Source of the DNA: Amylostereum areolatum
Taxonomy: Eukaryota > Basidiomycota > Agaricomycetes > Russulales > Stereaceae
Length of the DNA stretch: 64,000 nt
Direction: 5' to 3'
Assembly: GCA_012932865.1 (NCBI GenBank)
Contig: SAXG01000004.1
Location: forward strand, 806,001-870,000
The position numbers were made by a program, and so were the translations under genes. Positions within the stretch are counted from its first letter, which is position 1. Every line of letters begins with the position of its first letter. Positions 35,880 to 45,971 of this stretch are shown one piece after another. The notes beneath the pieces were generated by a model. It was given only the letters and a program-made list of their open reading frames with translations, was not told the DNA's origin and did no database searches.

Positions 35880-36400
35880 CATCCGGCGGATCCGCCGGAT
35901 CCGCCGGATTTGCCGGATGCCTTAACGGAATCCGTTAACGGGTTTCGAAGCCAGGACCCGTTAACGAAAGCCGTTAACAAGTCTTGAATGGACGAAGCGT
36001 TAACGGATTCCCTTAACGCGTTTCTGGCGGTGGGGACCCGTTAACGGATTTGTGAAAATCCGTTAACGCCTTCGAAGGCTCCCGGAAAATGCCGTGGAGG
36101 ACGGAGTTCTCGTGAAGGGATTTTCGGAGCGATGTTGTGAATCCCCTCCTTTCCCACAACTCTCTGCCGTCCGTTTCTTGAGAAACTAATACCATGAATA
36201 GATTTAGTGCTCTCTACATACACAATATGGTAATGGTATTAATACTAGCTTACGAGGGCACTGGTCGAGTATGAGAGGTCGCGAGCACGTGACGCGACCA
36301 GGCGTTAACGGATTCTGGAGAAAAAGTGTTAACGGACTTTGTGGTAGAAAAGCGTTCACGAAAATGACCCAAAACAGGGTCCTAACGCGCTTCTGCATGG
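35880..36400. repeat. GTTAAC-rich hairpin repeat, possible degraded non-autonomous element
   Basis: Eight GTTAAC (35934, 35960, 35973, 35999, 36040, 36062, 36304, 36328) plus variants CTTAAC and CCTAAC occur in about 500 bp, against a chance expectation near one per 4 kb. Perfect inverted repeats lie within it: 36040-36051 with 36056-36067 (12-bp arms, 4-nt loop) and 35922-35929 with 35931-35938. At 35882-35910 there is a short GGATCCGCC tandem. The block sits between MED4 and the phosphatase and overlaps the 3' end of the latter. No transposase frame. Confidence 0.6.
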
Positions 36401-37029
36401 TATTATACGTCTCCTTTTCGCCGCCCCGCTGGTGCCTCTTCGCGTATGCCTCGAGCTGCTGTGCGAATCCGACGTTGGGCCTCGCAATACTGCGTCGCGA
36501 ACGGACATATGCAATCGCATCCGGTGATGTCATACTCTTCTCAGCGATGAGATAGGCGCAGACGACGGCCACACTCCTACTCATCCCCATCATGCAGTGT
36601 ACCTTCATATGACAATAAACAATTGGCGCACGGTTCACATGCATAAGGACAGATACGCACCAAAACCTTGCAATTGTCGTTATCTGCCAACGCTTTTCGT
36701 ATGAACTCCGTCGTTCTGTCGAAATGCTGCAAGATGTTAGTTCGGAACGAGTCTTCGATGCCGACATGCAGCTGGGTGAATGAGGGGCCTAAGACTGGCG
36801 CGATCGTAGGTTCGAGAACGGAGACAACATGGGTGATCCCCAGGCGCGCCAGACCATCTTGGTCGTGAGCGACAGATAAGTCGGAAATGTAGAGTCGGCC
36901 GGTTAGGATCTCGCTTGCGACGCTACGTTGGTGTCGGCGGGTGAAGAAAGCGGATATCAAGGCTACGTCGGGAGGAGGGGGCGGACGAGGTGGAGGGGAC
37001 AACGACGACGGAACATCTGAGGATACCAT
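36204..37029 (-). CDS. Dual-specificity protein phosphatase
   Basis: Exons 37029-36661 and 36602-36204 give 255 residues. A Pro-rich leader precedes the DSP fold; the active site VHCMMGMSRS fits HCxxGxxRS, and the general-acid Asp lies in GIEDSF. Intron 36603-36660 falls just before the P-loop. The conserved domain ends near AYAKRHQRGG; the remaining roughly 65 residues are encoded by the GTTAAC-rich repeat and look unlike any phosphatase. The substrate is unknown; the small size suits an atypical DSP of the DUSP12/Yvh1-like or DUSP14 type without extra domains. The true C-terminus may differ if an unseen splice site removes the repeat. Confidence 0.82.
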
Positions 37030-38452
37030 TATGACGTGGAAAGTGAGGGTGACTCGGTATCAGACTTTAGTCTAAGATACGACTATCTCAAGCGTTGATA
37101 GGATTTGCCGAAACGACGATTGCGTCATCAACTTCACTCGGAATTGTGTCTCTCTGCTTTGATACTCATGCGGAGGTCGCACACTGTTCCCGTCGCAGCG
37201 TCCTGTCCAATCGGTTCGCCCAATGCAGTAGCGACGGCGGTGTCAGCCGACGCCGACGCTCGTCGAACTGCCACACTCGGAGCGCACTACCAGTCTGGCG
37301 TCACGTTCTGACAAAATCCACTCGTTCTCAAGGTGACGGTCGAATTTGTCACGTTTTTGTTTGCTTCTGCGGATTTGTTTCAAGACTATATCAGCCTGCG
37401 CGTGCCAGAGACGAGGAGATGTGTCGTCGAAGTATTTGAAAGCCAAATACAGCAGCGCTCCAAGGAAAACATCAATGCGAGCGAGGCCATCGATTATCAA
37501 GATTTACTCGACATATGGCGGTCATTGCGAAGTCTGCGTGATGCTGGCGACACGGTAATTCATCGAGCTCAGGAGCAGGCAGTGAGCTAGTACGGAGCAT
37601 GATTATTATTTGACCATCCAACTAATGGTCGTAGTGTTTCACGGGACAGAACACAGTAGCAAAAACGAACTATGTAAGCAGTGGACGAGTCGAAACCGAG
37701 ACTGCTCTGCCAGCATCACATGCGAGCATGCCACACTCGTGCGAGACGGATGGTGAAGACGCGGCGACGATGAAGCAGATGAGGTATGAAACGCCCGAAG
37801 AATTGCCGCCGATAGTAGTTATCTTTAACTATTTTACAACCTATTCTGCTCGTCGCTGCTCGGCACACACGCGCTGAGAAGGGCCGTTGGGGAATAGACT
37901 GCGCCTCCCAGTCCCCTACGCTGACAACTGTTGGCTCGGAACATACCGAACTCCCCGACCTCTCGACAAGCGCATCAGTGGGAAAAGTAGACTGGTTAGG
38001 TCAGCGACGGGAGGACTAGCTTTACATACATACTTACTTGATTATCGAAACATTTTTAACGCCGAGCGCGCCGGATTTTTGGCAGGCTCTAACTCCTTCA
38101 TCACGGTTCACCTATGCAACTTCCCTAACCCTCCAAGAAACACCTCAACTATTTAGTCTAATGGAGGGACGCGATAGCTACCACGCCCGTCAGCCAAGAC
38201 AGATAACGACTGAAACGCCGCGTCGTGTCACCCATGTATTAGAGGCGGGCGTGCAACTGCTTGTGGTATCCGTGATTAGGTGTGCAGCTGCGTTTTATAC
38301 ACGAGGAGAATGTTTATTCTGATGTGACCTTTCTAAAGCTATGCGTGGTACATATGCGTTTTGGAGGTCGGGTGTATGTATTCCTCTTGTCGAAGTAACC
38401 TCGGCTATTGACCCGGCTACGGTCAGTCGGTTGGCTCATTCGACAGCAGAGG
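37030..38452. other. Long intergenic region with one doubtful coding stretch
   Basis: 1.4 kb between divergent phosphatase and DHHC genes. At 37333-37590 the + strand is open for 85 codons, hydrophilic and helical-looking, but no ATG or convincing 5' exon was found; an in-frame stop precedes it. The opposite strand is also open at 37243-37500. I cannot decide whether either is a small gene. The rest shows no coding signal. Confidence 0.35.
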
Positions 38453-39757
38453 ATGTACCTCTCTGGTGGTGAGTCTTTGGACTGTACAAGTTTGTCCTAA
38501 ATCAACCCTGATCTCCCTGCAGCCGTACACATCGTTATATTCTCAACATTCCTCCCCATCCTTGTCGGCATATACATATATCTATGCAGCGGTCGCACAA
38601 CGCACAGCGTCCCGAATTACAGCGAACCGTCTATCGACGACATTGATGTTCCCCACGAATGCCTCTCCGACGGCTCCCTCATCTACTGTAGCAAGCAGGC
38701 TTGCCACGGACGGTGGAAACCACCAGGCACGCACCATTGTTCGACTTGTGATGTCTGCCGCGAAGGATTTGACCACCATTGCCCTTGGGTATGTTTTTTC
38801 CACATTTCACCCCTAACTATGCTGACAACTATCAACTCCTTGCGCATAGCTAGGCAACTGCGTTTCGGCCCCCCGCATCAAGGCTTTCCTCCTCCTCCTC
38901 TCGTTGACGGTCATCGCCGTTCCCCTTGGAATCATTCCCATACGTCGCCCTTTGGTGCACCATATTTCCGCGGCGCTTGTTGCATCGCATGCAGATCCAT
39001 GGATAGCCGAGAACTGGTGGAATAAATGGTACTCATGGATATTTTTCGGCGGTCCTCCAGGGAGATGGATTCTTGGTATTCTCCTCGGGTTTCGCGTTCT
39101 TAAGGCTACCACACCCGACCACGGTGGTCCGAAAGAATGGTTTGATGGCTCGTTCATCGAAGAACCACATGCACGCTTGGTCGCTATCACCATTGCTGCA
39201 TCTGTGTTCGGGGTTTTCGCAGTTGTGAGTGACCTCGTATTTCGCGGTGTAAGGTGATTGAATCTTAGATATATATACATGTTCAGGCCATGGCATTTTT
39301 CACCCTGCGCGACGTGCTTTTTGGCCAAACAACATTGGACGCTATGTGGTTTCGTGCGCTTCGCAAACCTGACCGTCCACGCGCCTTGGGCCGTTTCGTT
39401 AGCCTGCCTTCGCGTGCTGACTTCGCCAGTGCGTCGTCATCAGGTGTCGACCACTCCGATTCACAGTCTGGACAACGTGGCACTTCCAGCACTCGTGATG
39501 TCTACCCGATCATGTCTGACGAGCGATTGTACGACCTTGGTTGGCGCGAAAATTGGGCACGTCTGATGCGGAGGCCGGCGTTTCCCAGGACAAGAAGCAC
39601 TTCTCGAGCCTGGTAGGGGGGGTTACCTGCACATCACTGCGTACCTCCTGACAAACATCGTAGGTCTGGGTTTGAGTGGCCTAAGATTAATCCGGATGTT
39701 TTGCGAAGGCTAGAGAAGGTGCAAATAGACGAAGGGCTTGGGAGGGACATAATATAG
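38453..39757 (+). CDS. DHHC-type palmitoyltransferase
   Basis: Exons 38453-38468, 38523-38788, 38850-39224, 39287-39612 and 39664-39757 encode 358 residues. The Cys-rich domain reads CSKQACHGRWKPPGTHHCST, then CREGFDHHCPWLGNCV, with the catalytic DHHC intact. One membrane helix lies directly after the short N-terminus, two or three more follow the DHHC domain, and the C-terminal third is soluble. It would S-palmitoylate membrane-associated proteins at the Golgi or ER. Exon 1 is only 16 nt; its ATG is the first after an in-frame stop at 38396 and is the only frame that joins to the membrane segment. Architecture resembles Pfa3/Pfa4-type enzymes. Confidence 0.88.
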
Positions 39758-39959
39758 TGTATCTCCCTTCATTTGAAGGTCACTGTGGTGTACGTGCCTT
39801 TCTGACTTTTCATCTTATAGGGGCACGGTATATACCGGAAGAAATCCCAAGATTGCGTTCGGTTTCCCACCGGCATTATATAAGACAATGAAGGCGAAGT
39901 ACTTTCCAGAAGGTAGCATGGCGCCGAGACTACAACCATATAACCCAACTCAAGGCCCG

Positions 39960-40745
39960 TCAAGGGGCGGTACCTAGTTTATCGCGGTCAACAAAAGTTA
40001 CAGGCAACGATAGTAAGCAACTAAGGTAGCCTACCTTGGTTCCCACATCCCACCGCGGGCCAAGTGCCTGCAGTTTCGCCTTTGATGCATGAACCCGTCC
40101 ACAACGTCCCGCCGTCAGAGCCCGACCACTGGCTACAGGATACCTCAGCATAGGTTCCCGTGAGCGCGCCATGGCCAGACGGGAAAAACGCGGCTGCAGC
40201 GCCTGTGTCCTGGCATAGGTCGAAGCTTTCACGGTCCATTCAGCGCTCTCGACAAGCGGGCGAAACTTAAATCGACATACTGGACAGGTGCACCATGCTG
40301 ATTAGTGGGCGAGGACGTGGTCTGCCCGCACCATTCCTCGTTGTCCGTGGCGGGACAAAGGTCATTGACTTTAACGACGACGGTAGAAAATGGACCGGTG
40401 TAGGCAGGCGAAAATGGGTCGGCTGTTGCTGTTACGGAAAAGCATCGCCCACAAGCATCGCCGGGCCCAAGGCCGGGAGCAGAACCAAAGGTGAGCTGAC
40501 TGATCGCGGCCGTAAAGCCGTTAGCAGTCACTCCGCATCCTGATTGAATGGCCCAAGGTCAGATAGTAGGACGGTAATAGGCCAGGACAGATCTACCAGC
40601 TTGATTGCATCCAGAATAGTAGGTGAAGGAGGCAGTCCCGGATGGGTTCTGCACATAACCACCTGTCGCACGAGTTTCAAGCGTGGTCGCAGAGGCGACA
40701 GACGAGGTTGTGGAGGGACAAGAGAGCGGGGAGTGCGACCTTCAT
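39960..40745 (-). pseudogene. GH45 endoglucanase (Cel45A-like, subfamily C) with a +1 frameshift in the signal peptide
   Basis: Segments 40745-40597, 40539-40281, 40225-40035 and 39973-39960 sum to 613 nt, one more than a multiple of three. The mature part ATGGYVQ, FGSAPGLGPGDACGRCF, KVNDLCP, TNQHGAPVHFDLC, FFPSGHGALTGTYAEVSCSQ and the ending GNQGTAP match basidiomycete secreted GH45 (Phanerochaete Cel45A) throughout, including the HFDLC Asp. The ATG-initiated frame starts like a signal peptide (MKVALPALLSL), then runs into a stop after 22 residues, while the mature enzyme continues in another frame. One surplus G at 40712-40713 would explain this. The last exon is 14 nt. Either a young pseudogene, a polymorphism or a sequencing error. 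Confidence 0.8.
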
Positions 40746-41374
40746 CGTCTACGTTTGTCCCGAGAAACTACGGTGAAACTCGATCCTTTGAAAGTCTTTA
40801 TATTCAGGAAACGGAGGTTGTGGCGCATAAACTTCGGTTGGGAAGTATGTAACCCGTGGTCTCTTACCCCCGACAGACCGAGACCGAGAACTTACCGCGA
40901 TCGTGGACTGTGTGCCCATGGCCGCCACAGCGGGGATCAGACGACTGGTAACCTCCCGTATCACCTGCGCCCTCGTTGACGGATGATGCAGGATAGAAGG
41001 GGGATTTTCCGAGGTCGGATCGGCATGTATGCAGGAGGTTTTAGAGCCTAGGAGGATGGTTCAAGTTGTTGAAAACAGTAGCATCTTCATAATAAAGCCT
41101 TTGAAGGACCCATAAATCGTGATTCACAAGTGCACGCATATACCCTTGATCCGCCATGAAAACTGCGATGCATGTTTCCTTAGTACTTGAGAACCTCTGC
41201 ATCCCAGCGTCGAGATTTAAGTAAGTATGATAGATTCAACGAGTGAAGCCACTGTGAAGGCAAAGATTGCTTATATCTAATCGATCTAATCTATCAAGCG
41301 CGTAATGCGCAGCGGGGGTGGAAGCTGAAATGCTTGAGCTCACTGTCTTTGCCTCTTGACTTGTACATAGCCCT
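40746..41374. other. Divergent intergenic region, GH45 / PB1-ZZ gene
   Basis: 629 bp upstream of both genes. No gene, TATA-like motif or repeat stands out. Confidence 0.45.
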
Positions 41375-44300
41375 ATGGCTACCCCAGATCCGACGAACTA
41401 CTCCGCGTCTCACATTGAATCCAGACCCGACAGACCGCTGGCGATAAGATTCGTGTTTAATAACAAGGGCAAAAAGGCCCAATTCAAGTCCGCTCGTCAC
41501 TGCACCTACGAGCTTCTGAGGGAAAGGGTAATCGCGTCCTGCCAGTTGAGTCCTTACACTATCTCTGAAGCCTCCCCATTGTTTAGGTCCAGTATGGATT
41601 CTCCTTATCCGCCCAACCATTCACGATAAAGTGGACAGACGATGATGGCGAGGAGGCGTACATATCCACGGAAGGCGAACTCACCGAGGCGATACTGTAT
41701 CATCAGAGTGCCGACGATCCTCCAGCCTCTTCAGGCTCCTCTATCCTTTCCTACAAGAGCTCCTCGAGGAACAAAATCATGCTGAACGTGCAGATACACG
41801 TGGATTACGATGGCCCCAGTCTCTCGGACACCTCTTCCCTCTCCAGCCTGGAGGAGTATCAGGAACGGAACAGGAGCGACCAATCTTTCTCTCAGAGTGG
41901 CCCTTCTCCCATTCAGGACGATGACGCGGTCACCGTGACCTCCACAGACACTGGTTCTCGGAATCTAAGACCCGCCCCTTTACTACGCAAGGTTTTAGAC
42001 GCGCGTTCTGGCACCTCGAGCAGTCAGAATCGGACGCAAACGCAACCGAGAAAGTCGCGCTCCCGCATCTTCAATTTTTCGTCCTCACAATCACGAACTC
42101 GGTCCTTAGATGCATCGACCGCAGAACGCTTCCACGGAAACGAATCCCGACCAGGCAGCCATCGCACGAGCCCAAGGCTTGGGGGCACCGAATCCGACAT
42201 GCGTTATTCCGCGGAACAATCCGCCCCCTTCACCCAACTAAAACTATTGGATCAGCATGCCGGGAAGCAATCCCTCGAACCATGGCTACGAGATCAAGAG
42301 GACCGTTCTCTCCACCGCAGACTACCTCCTCCGTCCGACAGCGACTCGTTCTCCCTCAATACCGACACACCATTCACGGACGACCTCGGCATCTCACTGG
42401 AGCATAACACCCGAGGCCAAGCCTATTACGAATACAGATCTGGCTCGTCGGAAGCCTCTCGTGAGGATGGTGTAGGTTTCGACTCGTTTGATGCCCAGGT
42501 CCAAGCATTCGCCCATGTACGTGGTCCCCGCCCTACCTCCATGGGTGCCACATCTACAGAATCCGGCGAAAATCCATCATCGGGTTATCCACCCTCCTCC
42601 ATGTCCCAACGAATTTCCATGATTCATTCCGCGTCAGACCCTGGACCAGGGATCTACGAACATGACCAAGATACCAATGGTATCCCCCCGGAGCTGCTCG
42701 TCCCCGATGAGGTCACTGACTGCTCTGAGTGCGGCACTCTTCTCGACCAGATGCGCTATATCTGTACAACTTGCGGCGAGAAGACGGCGCTTTCCCGGGA
42801 GGAGCTCGAAGTGTTGAAGCTGACAGGCAAGGGCAAGGGAAGGGACGATCAATTGAATTCAGCGAACTCCAGTTACTACATGTACCCTCCTCATCCGCAT
42901 CGGTCCGGGCCTTCCTCCTTCTCCTCTTCCTCCACTCTGCAAGGCCTCGTTACACCTGGACATAAGCCCCTTCCTGCCTTACCCGGTTCCTCCCCCACTG
43001 AAACTGCCTTCACCCACAAGACCTCTCACCCTGGAAGTATATCGTCCACGTCGTCTTCTTCCACTCTACGCCCTGGCTACGAATTGTGCGCGATGTGCAT
43101 ACAGTCGAAGGGGGTTGACCACTCGCTCCTCGGTGGACTTGGTGATATCACATCACCTGGGCTGTCCGATGGCCCCAGCTCTCCTCAAGACCTGTCTGTG
43201 GCACGAAGAGCGGCGCCAAAGAGAAAGGGGCAACTACGACATGCATTCAAGGAGAAACTTTGGGGTTCGGATGGCTGGCAAGACCTTGGTGAGCACTGCC
43301 AGATTAGGTTGTCCATACGATGTTATTCATCTTGTTCTGGACAGAGAAAGACAATGAAAACCATCGTCATTGCTCGGGCTGTGAAATACAAATGCACAAG
43401 GATCGATACGATTGCGTAGTTTGTGAAAACTATGCCCTCTGCCGCGCATGTTTCAGGTGAATTGTACCCCTATCTCGTCCCGTGGTCTACGTGTTTATGC
43501 TTTCCATAGTGATGTCCACAACATCCATCCTCTTCATGCCTTCCTGGTCATGCCAGACCAACTCGCCCGTTCCAAGAGCGTCCCGGAACTTGGGATGGTG
43601 TCCTCGTCCTTTGACACTGCAGAGGAATGCAAGTTACAGTTATCAATCCATTTGCGTTAATGCTCACCGATCAGATGTGCGTTCCAGCACTCAAACATCC
43701 CGATGTGCAATGCTTCCAGTGCGCTCCCTAGACCGTTTTTCGAATTTCCTTGGTGGGTTGACTGATGCTCCCCAGCTGTGGTCAAGACATTGTTGGCGCA
43801 CGGTTCCATTGTGTAACATGTACCAAGCAGCAAGTTGACATTTGTTCGAACTGCGAAACCGCAGGTCTGCCTGGCAACTTAGACACAGCGGAAGGCGAGC
43901 ATAACAGCTCCTCACACATGCTGCTCAAGGTCAGAGCATTCACGTGGAGCTACAAGGCTTTCTGACCTTGCGGTTATAGTTCCCCATGCCTGTGAAGGCG
44001 AGCGAGGTACAGGTGGTCACAGACAGGGTGCGCATGATGGCGTCTCGCGACCATGCCAACATACACTTCCATCGTTCGAGCCCGAGCAGTGTATCGTCCA
44101 GCATCGCCAGGACGGTGCTCAAAGGACGAGGGTCAGACAATGCTCCAAAGAGCCACCTTGTTTTATGCAACTCTTGCGGCGAGGTATGATCTTCTTATTT
44201 TTTACGAGCCATACTAATGCGATAGTTTTATAGTCAATCGTGGGCTCACGATTCCAGTGTATGTCTTGCCCTTCGAAACCCACGTCCTACAATTTGGTTT

Positions 44301-44936
44301 GTTGCATTGTCTCTTCCTTGCCTTTGACTGACCATTCTCGCCAGTGCTCTTCGTGCGAGGTCAAGTCATATCGGGTACATAACCCGTATCACATCTTCCT
44401 GGTCTTGGATCGGCCTGTAGATAATCCAAAGGCACTGGAGTCGGAAACTCCCCTAGTCCGTCCGCTGTGAGGGAAAGCTCCTTATATCGGCCTGGAACTC
44501 GCTCACGCTGTCATATCACAGTTACAAGGAACCAGTCGGAGCTACCAATGGCCCAGGCGATCCAGAAGGTGTGTTCACTCTACAAACCCACAGTGCCGTT
44601 GTTTATGTTTCTCCCCATAGCATATCTCAAAGACCTTACCTTCAGTTTTGCTCTGTGCGATCGGCATCTAGAGCCTATTAATGGTCGGTGGTACAGATGT
44701 GCATACTGCACTAAGGACCTCTGCGCGGATTGTCAGGCCCTCGATACACACGATGATACTCATGCCTTCCTGGTTTTCAAAGCTCCGGTAGACTTGCAGC
44801 AGTTCCGGTACGGAGGCTTTCGTCTGACTCTACTTACAGTCAATGACTCATTTCCATTACTAGGCATTTTGCGGAGCTAGATCGGGCAGATGGCAAGAGC
44901 CCTCCTGTGTTGAGCGAGGCAGTGTACTACTCGTGA
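41375..44936 (+). CDS. PB1 and multiple ZZ zinc-finger protein (NBR1/p62-like)
   Basis: Exons 41375-41527, 41587-43288, 43345-43456, 43510-43628, 43688-43718, 43776-43929, 43980-44183, 44234-44296, 44345-44466, 44522-44568, 44621-44807 and 44864-44936 encode 988 residues. Residues 20-100 form a PB1 domain with a basic cluster (KGKKAQFK) and the acidic OPCA part (WTDDDGEEAYISTEGEL). A Ser-rich disordered stretch of about 400 residues follows. Then come four or five ZZ-type fingers: HCSGCEIQMHKDRYDC, CFHCGQDIVGARFHCVTC, LCNSCGESIVGSRFQCMSC, RWYRCAYCTKDLCADC, plus a weak first CxxC set. The plan resembles fungal Nbr1-type cargo receptors, but I see no FW domain and no certain Atg8-binding motif. 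Intron 43629-43687 has a GCAAGT donor. Confidence 0.85.
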
Positions 44937-45062
44937 AGGTCGGCATCCATTGTATGTTTTTTCATCATTGCTATCTAGGGTTAGAAGTTATGCACAAAAC
45001 GGATTATATTACTATGTATACAGCACACAGGCAGGAACAGCGAAATAATGCGATGGCCGTGT

Positions 45063-45682
45063 TCAGCCCTTCTTGAAACCTATAATGAACACCCCTCAGC
45101 ATGAATCTCCTGCGTGGGCATGAGGGTAGAGAGAAACGCACCAAGCCTCCTCCTTTCATAGAACAGATCCGTCCTACTCGCACCGAGATTGACTATCTTA
45201 GGGCACCCGTCTCTATCTTTCTCCAGTCGTGTACACTCTGCGCAGTAATATGCGTCCGAGATCCCTGCCGTAGAGTTTCAGAATATAACTATTGCCACAA
45301 CGAACTGAAAAATAACGACGCACCAGGAGACCCACATATGATACACCGCCCACCGTATGTGCCAAAGTTGCACTCGTCGCAGATTCGGACTAGGGTCTCT
45401 GGGCGTACATAAGAATCACAAACAGGACTGACAACACACGTCAGCGTCAGGAAGAAGACGAATAATAGATAACTCACCATTTCCCGTCACATTTTTCACA
45501 CAAACGGCCGATGGCTAACCGGAAAGGAACGATGGTAAAGATCGCGTGTTGGCTTGGGTAGGGCAGTATAACTCACCAATGCCAGGCTGCCGTCTGCACA
45601 TGATCAAATCTATTGGATCAAGGGTTATATACAAACGTGGAAAGATGCGACATGCATGCTAACCTGGATGATGCTTGGACAT
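45063..45682 (-). CDS. RDS3: SF3b subunit PHF5A/Rds3 (splicing factor)
   Basis: Six exons (45682-45664, 45609-45577, 45514-45478, 45427-45324, 45264-45142, 45079-45063) encode exactly 110 residues, the length of human PHF5A. The sequence is almost invariant: [14 protein letters not shown], the zinc-binding CxxC sets ([38 protein letters not shown]) and the ending [13 protein letters not shown]. It is a core SF3b protein that helps U2 snRNP recognise the branch point. Exons 1 and 6 are 19 and 17 nt, so automated annotation may miss it. It converges on the PB1-ZZ gene with a 126-bp gap. Confidence 0.95.
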
Positions 45683-45971
45683 GGTAGTGGTTGGAGTTGG
45701 GATTGGAAGACGAACTGAAAGCGAAGTTGCGTTGAGTCGTTGCGCCACCAATGCGGCTGACTCAGCAAAATATGGACAGGACAACGTCTGGACACCCGAA
45801 CGGAACAAGCTCGAACGAAAAAAAAACTGACATTGTGAATATAGCAGATGGCAAGCATTCTACGAAGCATGGTACAAAGAAATACATATGATGGCCTGAT
45901 GTGACTCTACGCGGTACACTGCATGCAAAACCGAATCCTCATACTGTACGATAACAAAAAGACATCTTGCT

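Noticed and set aside
37243..37500. A - strand 85-codon frame with a hydrophobic stretch
   Set aside because: Begins at a non-ATG codon and overlaps an equally open + strand frame; no domain supports it.
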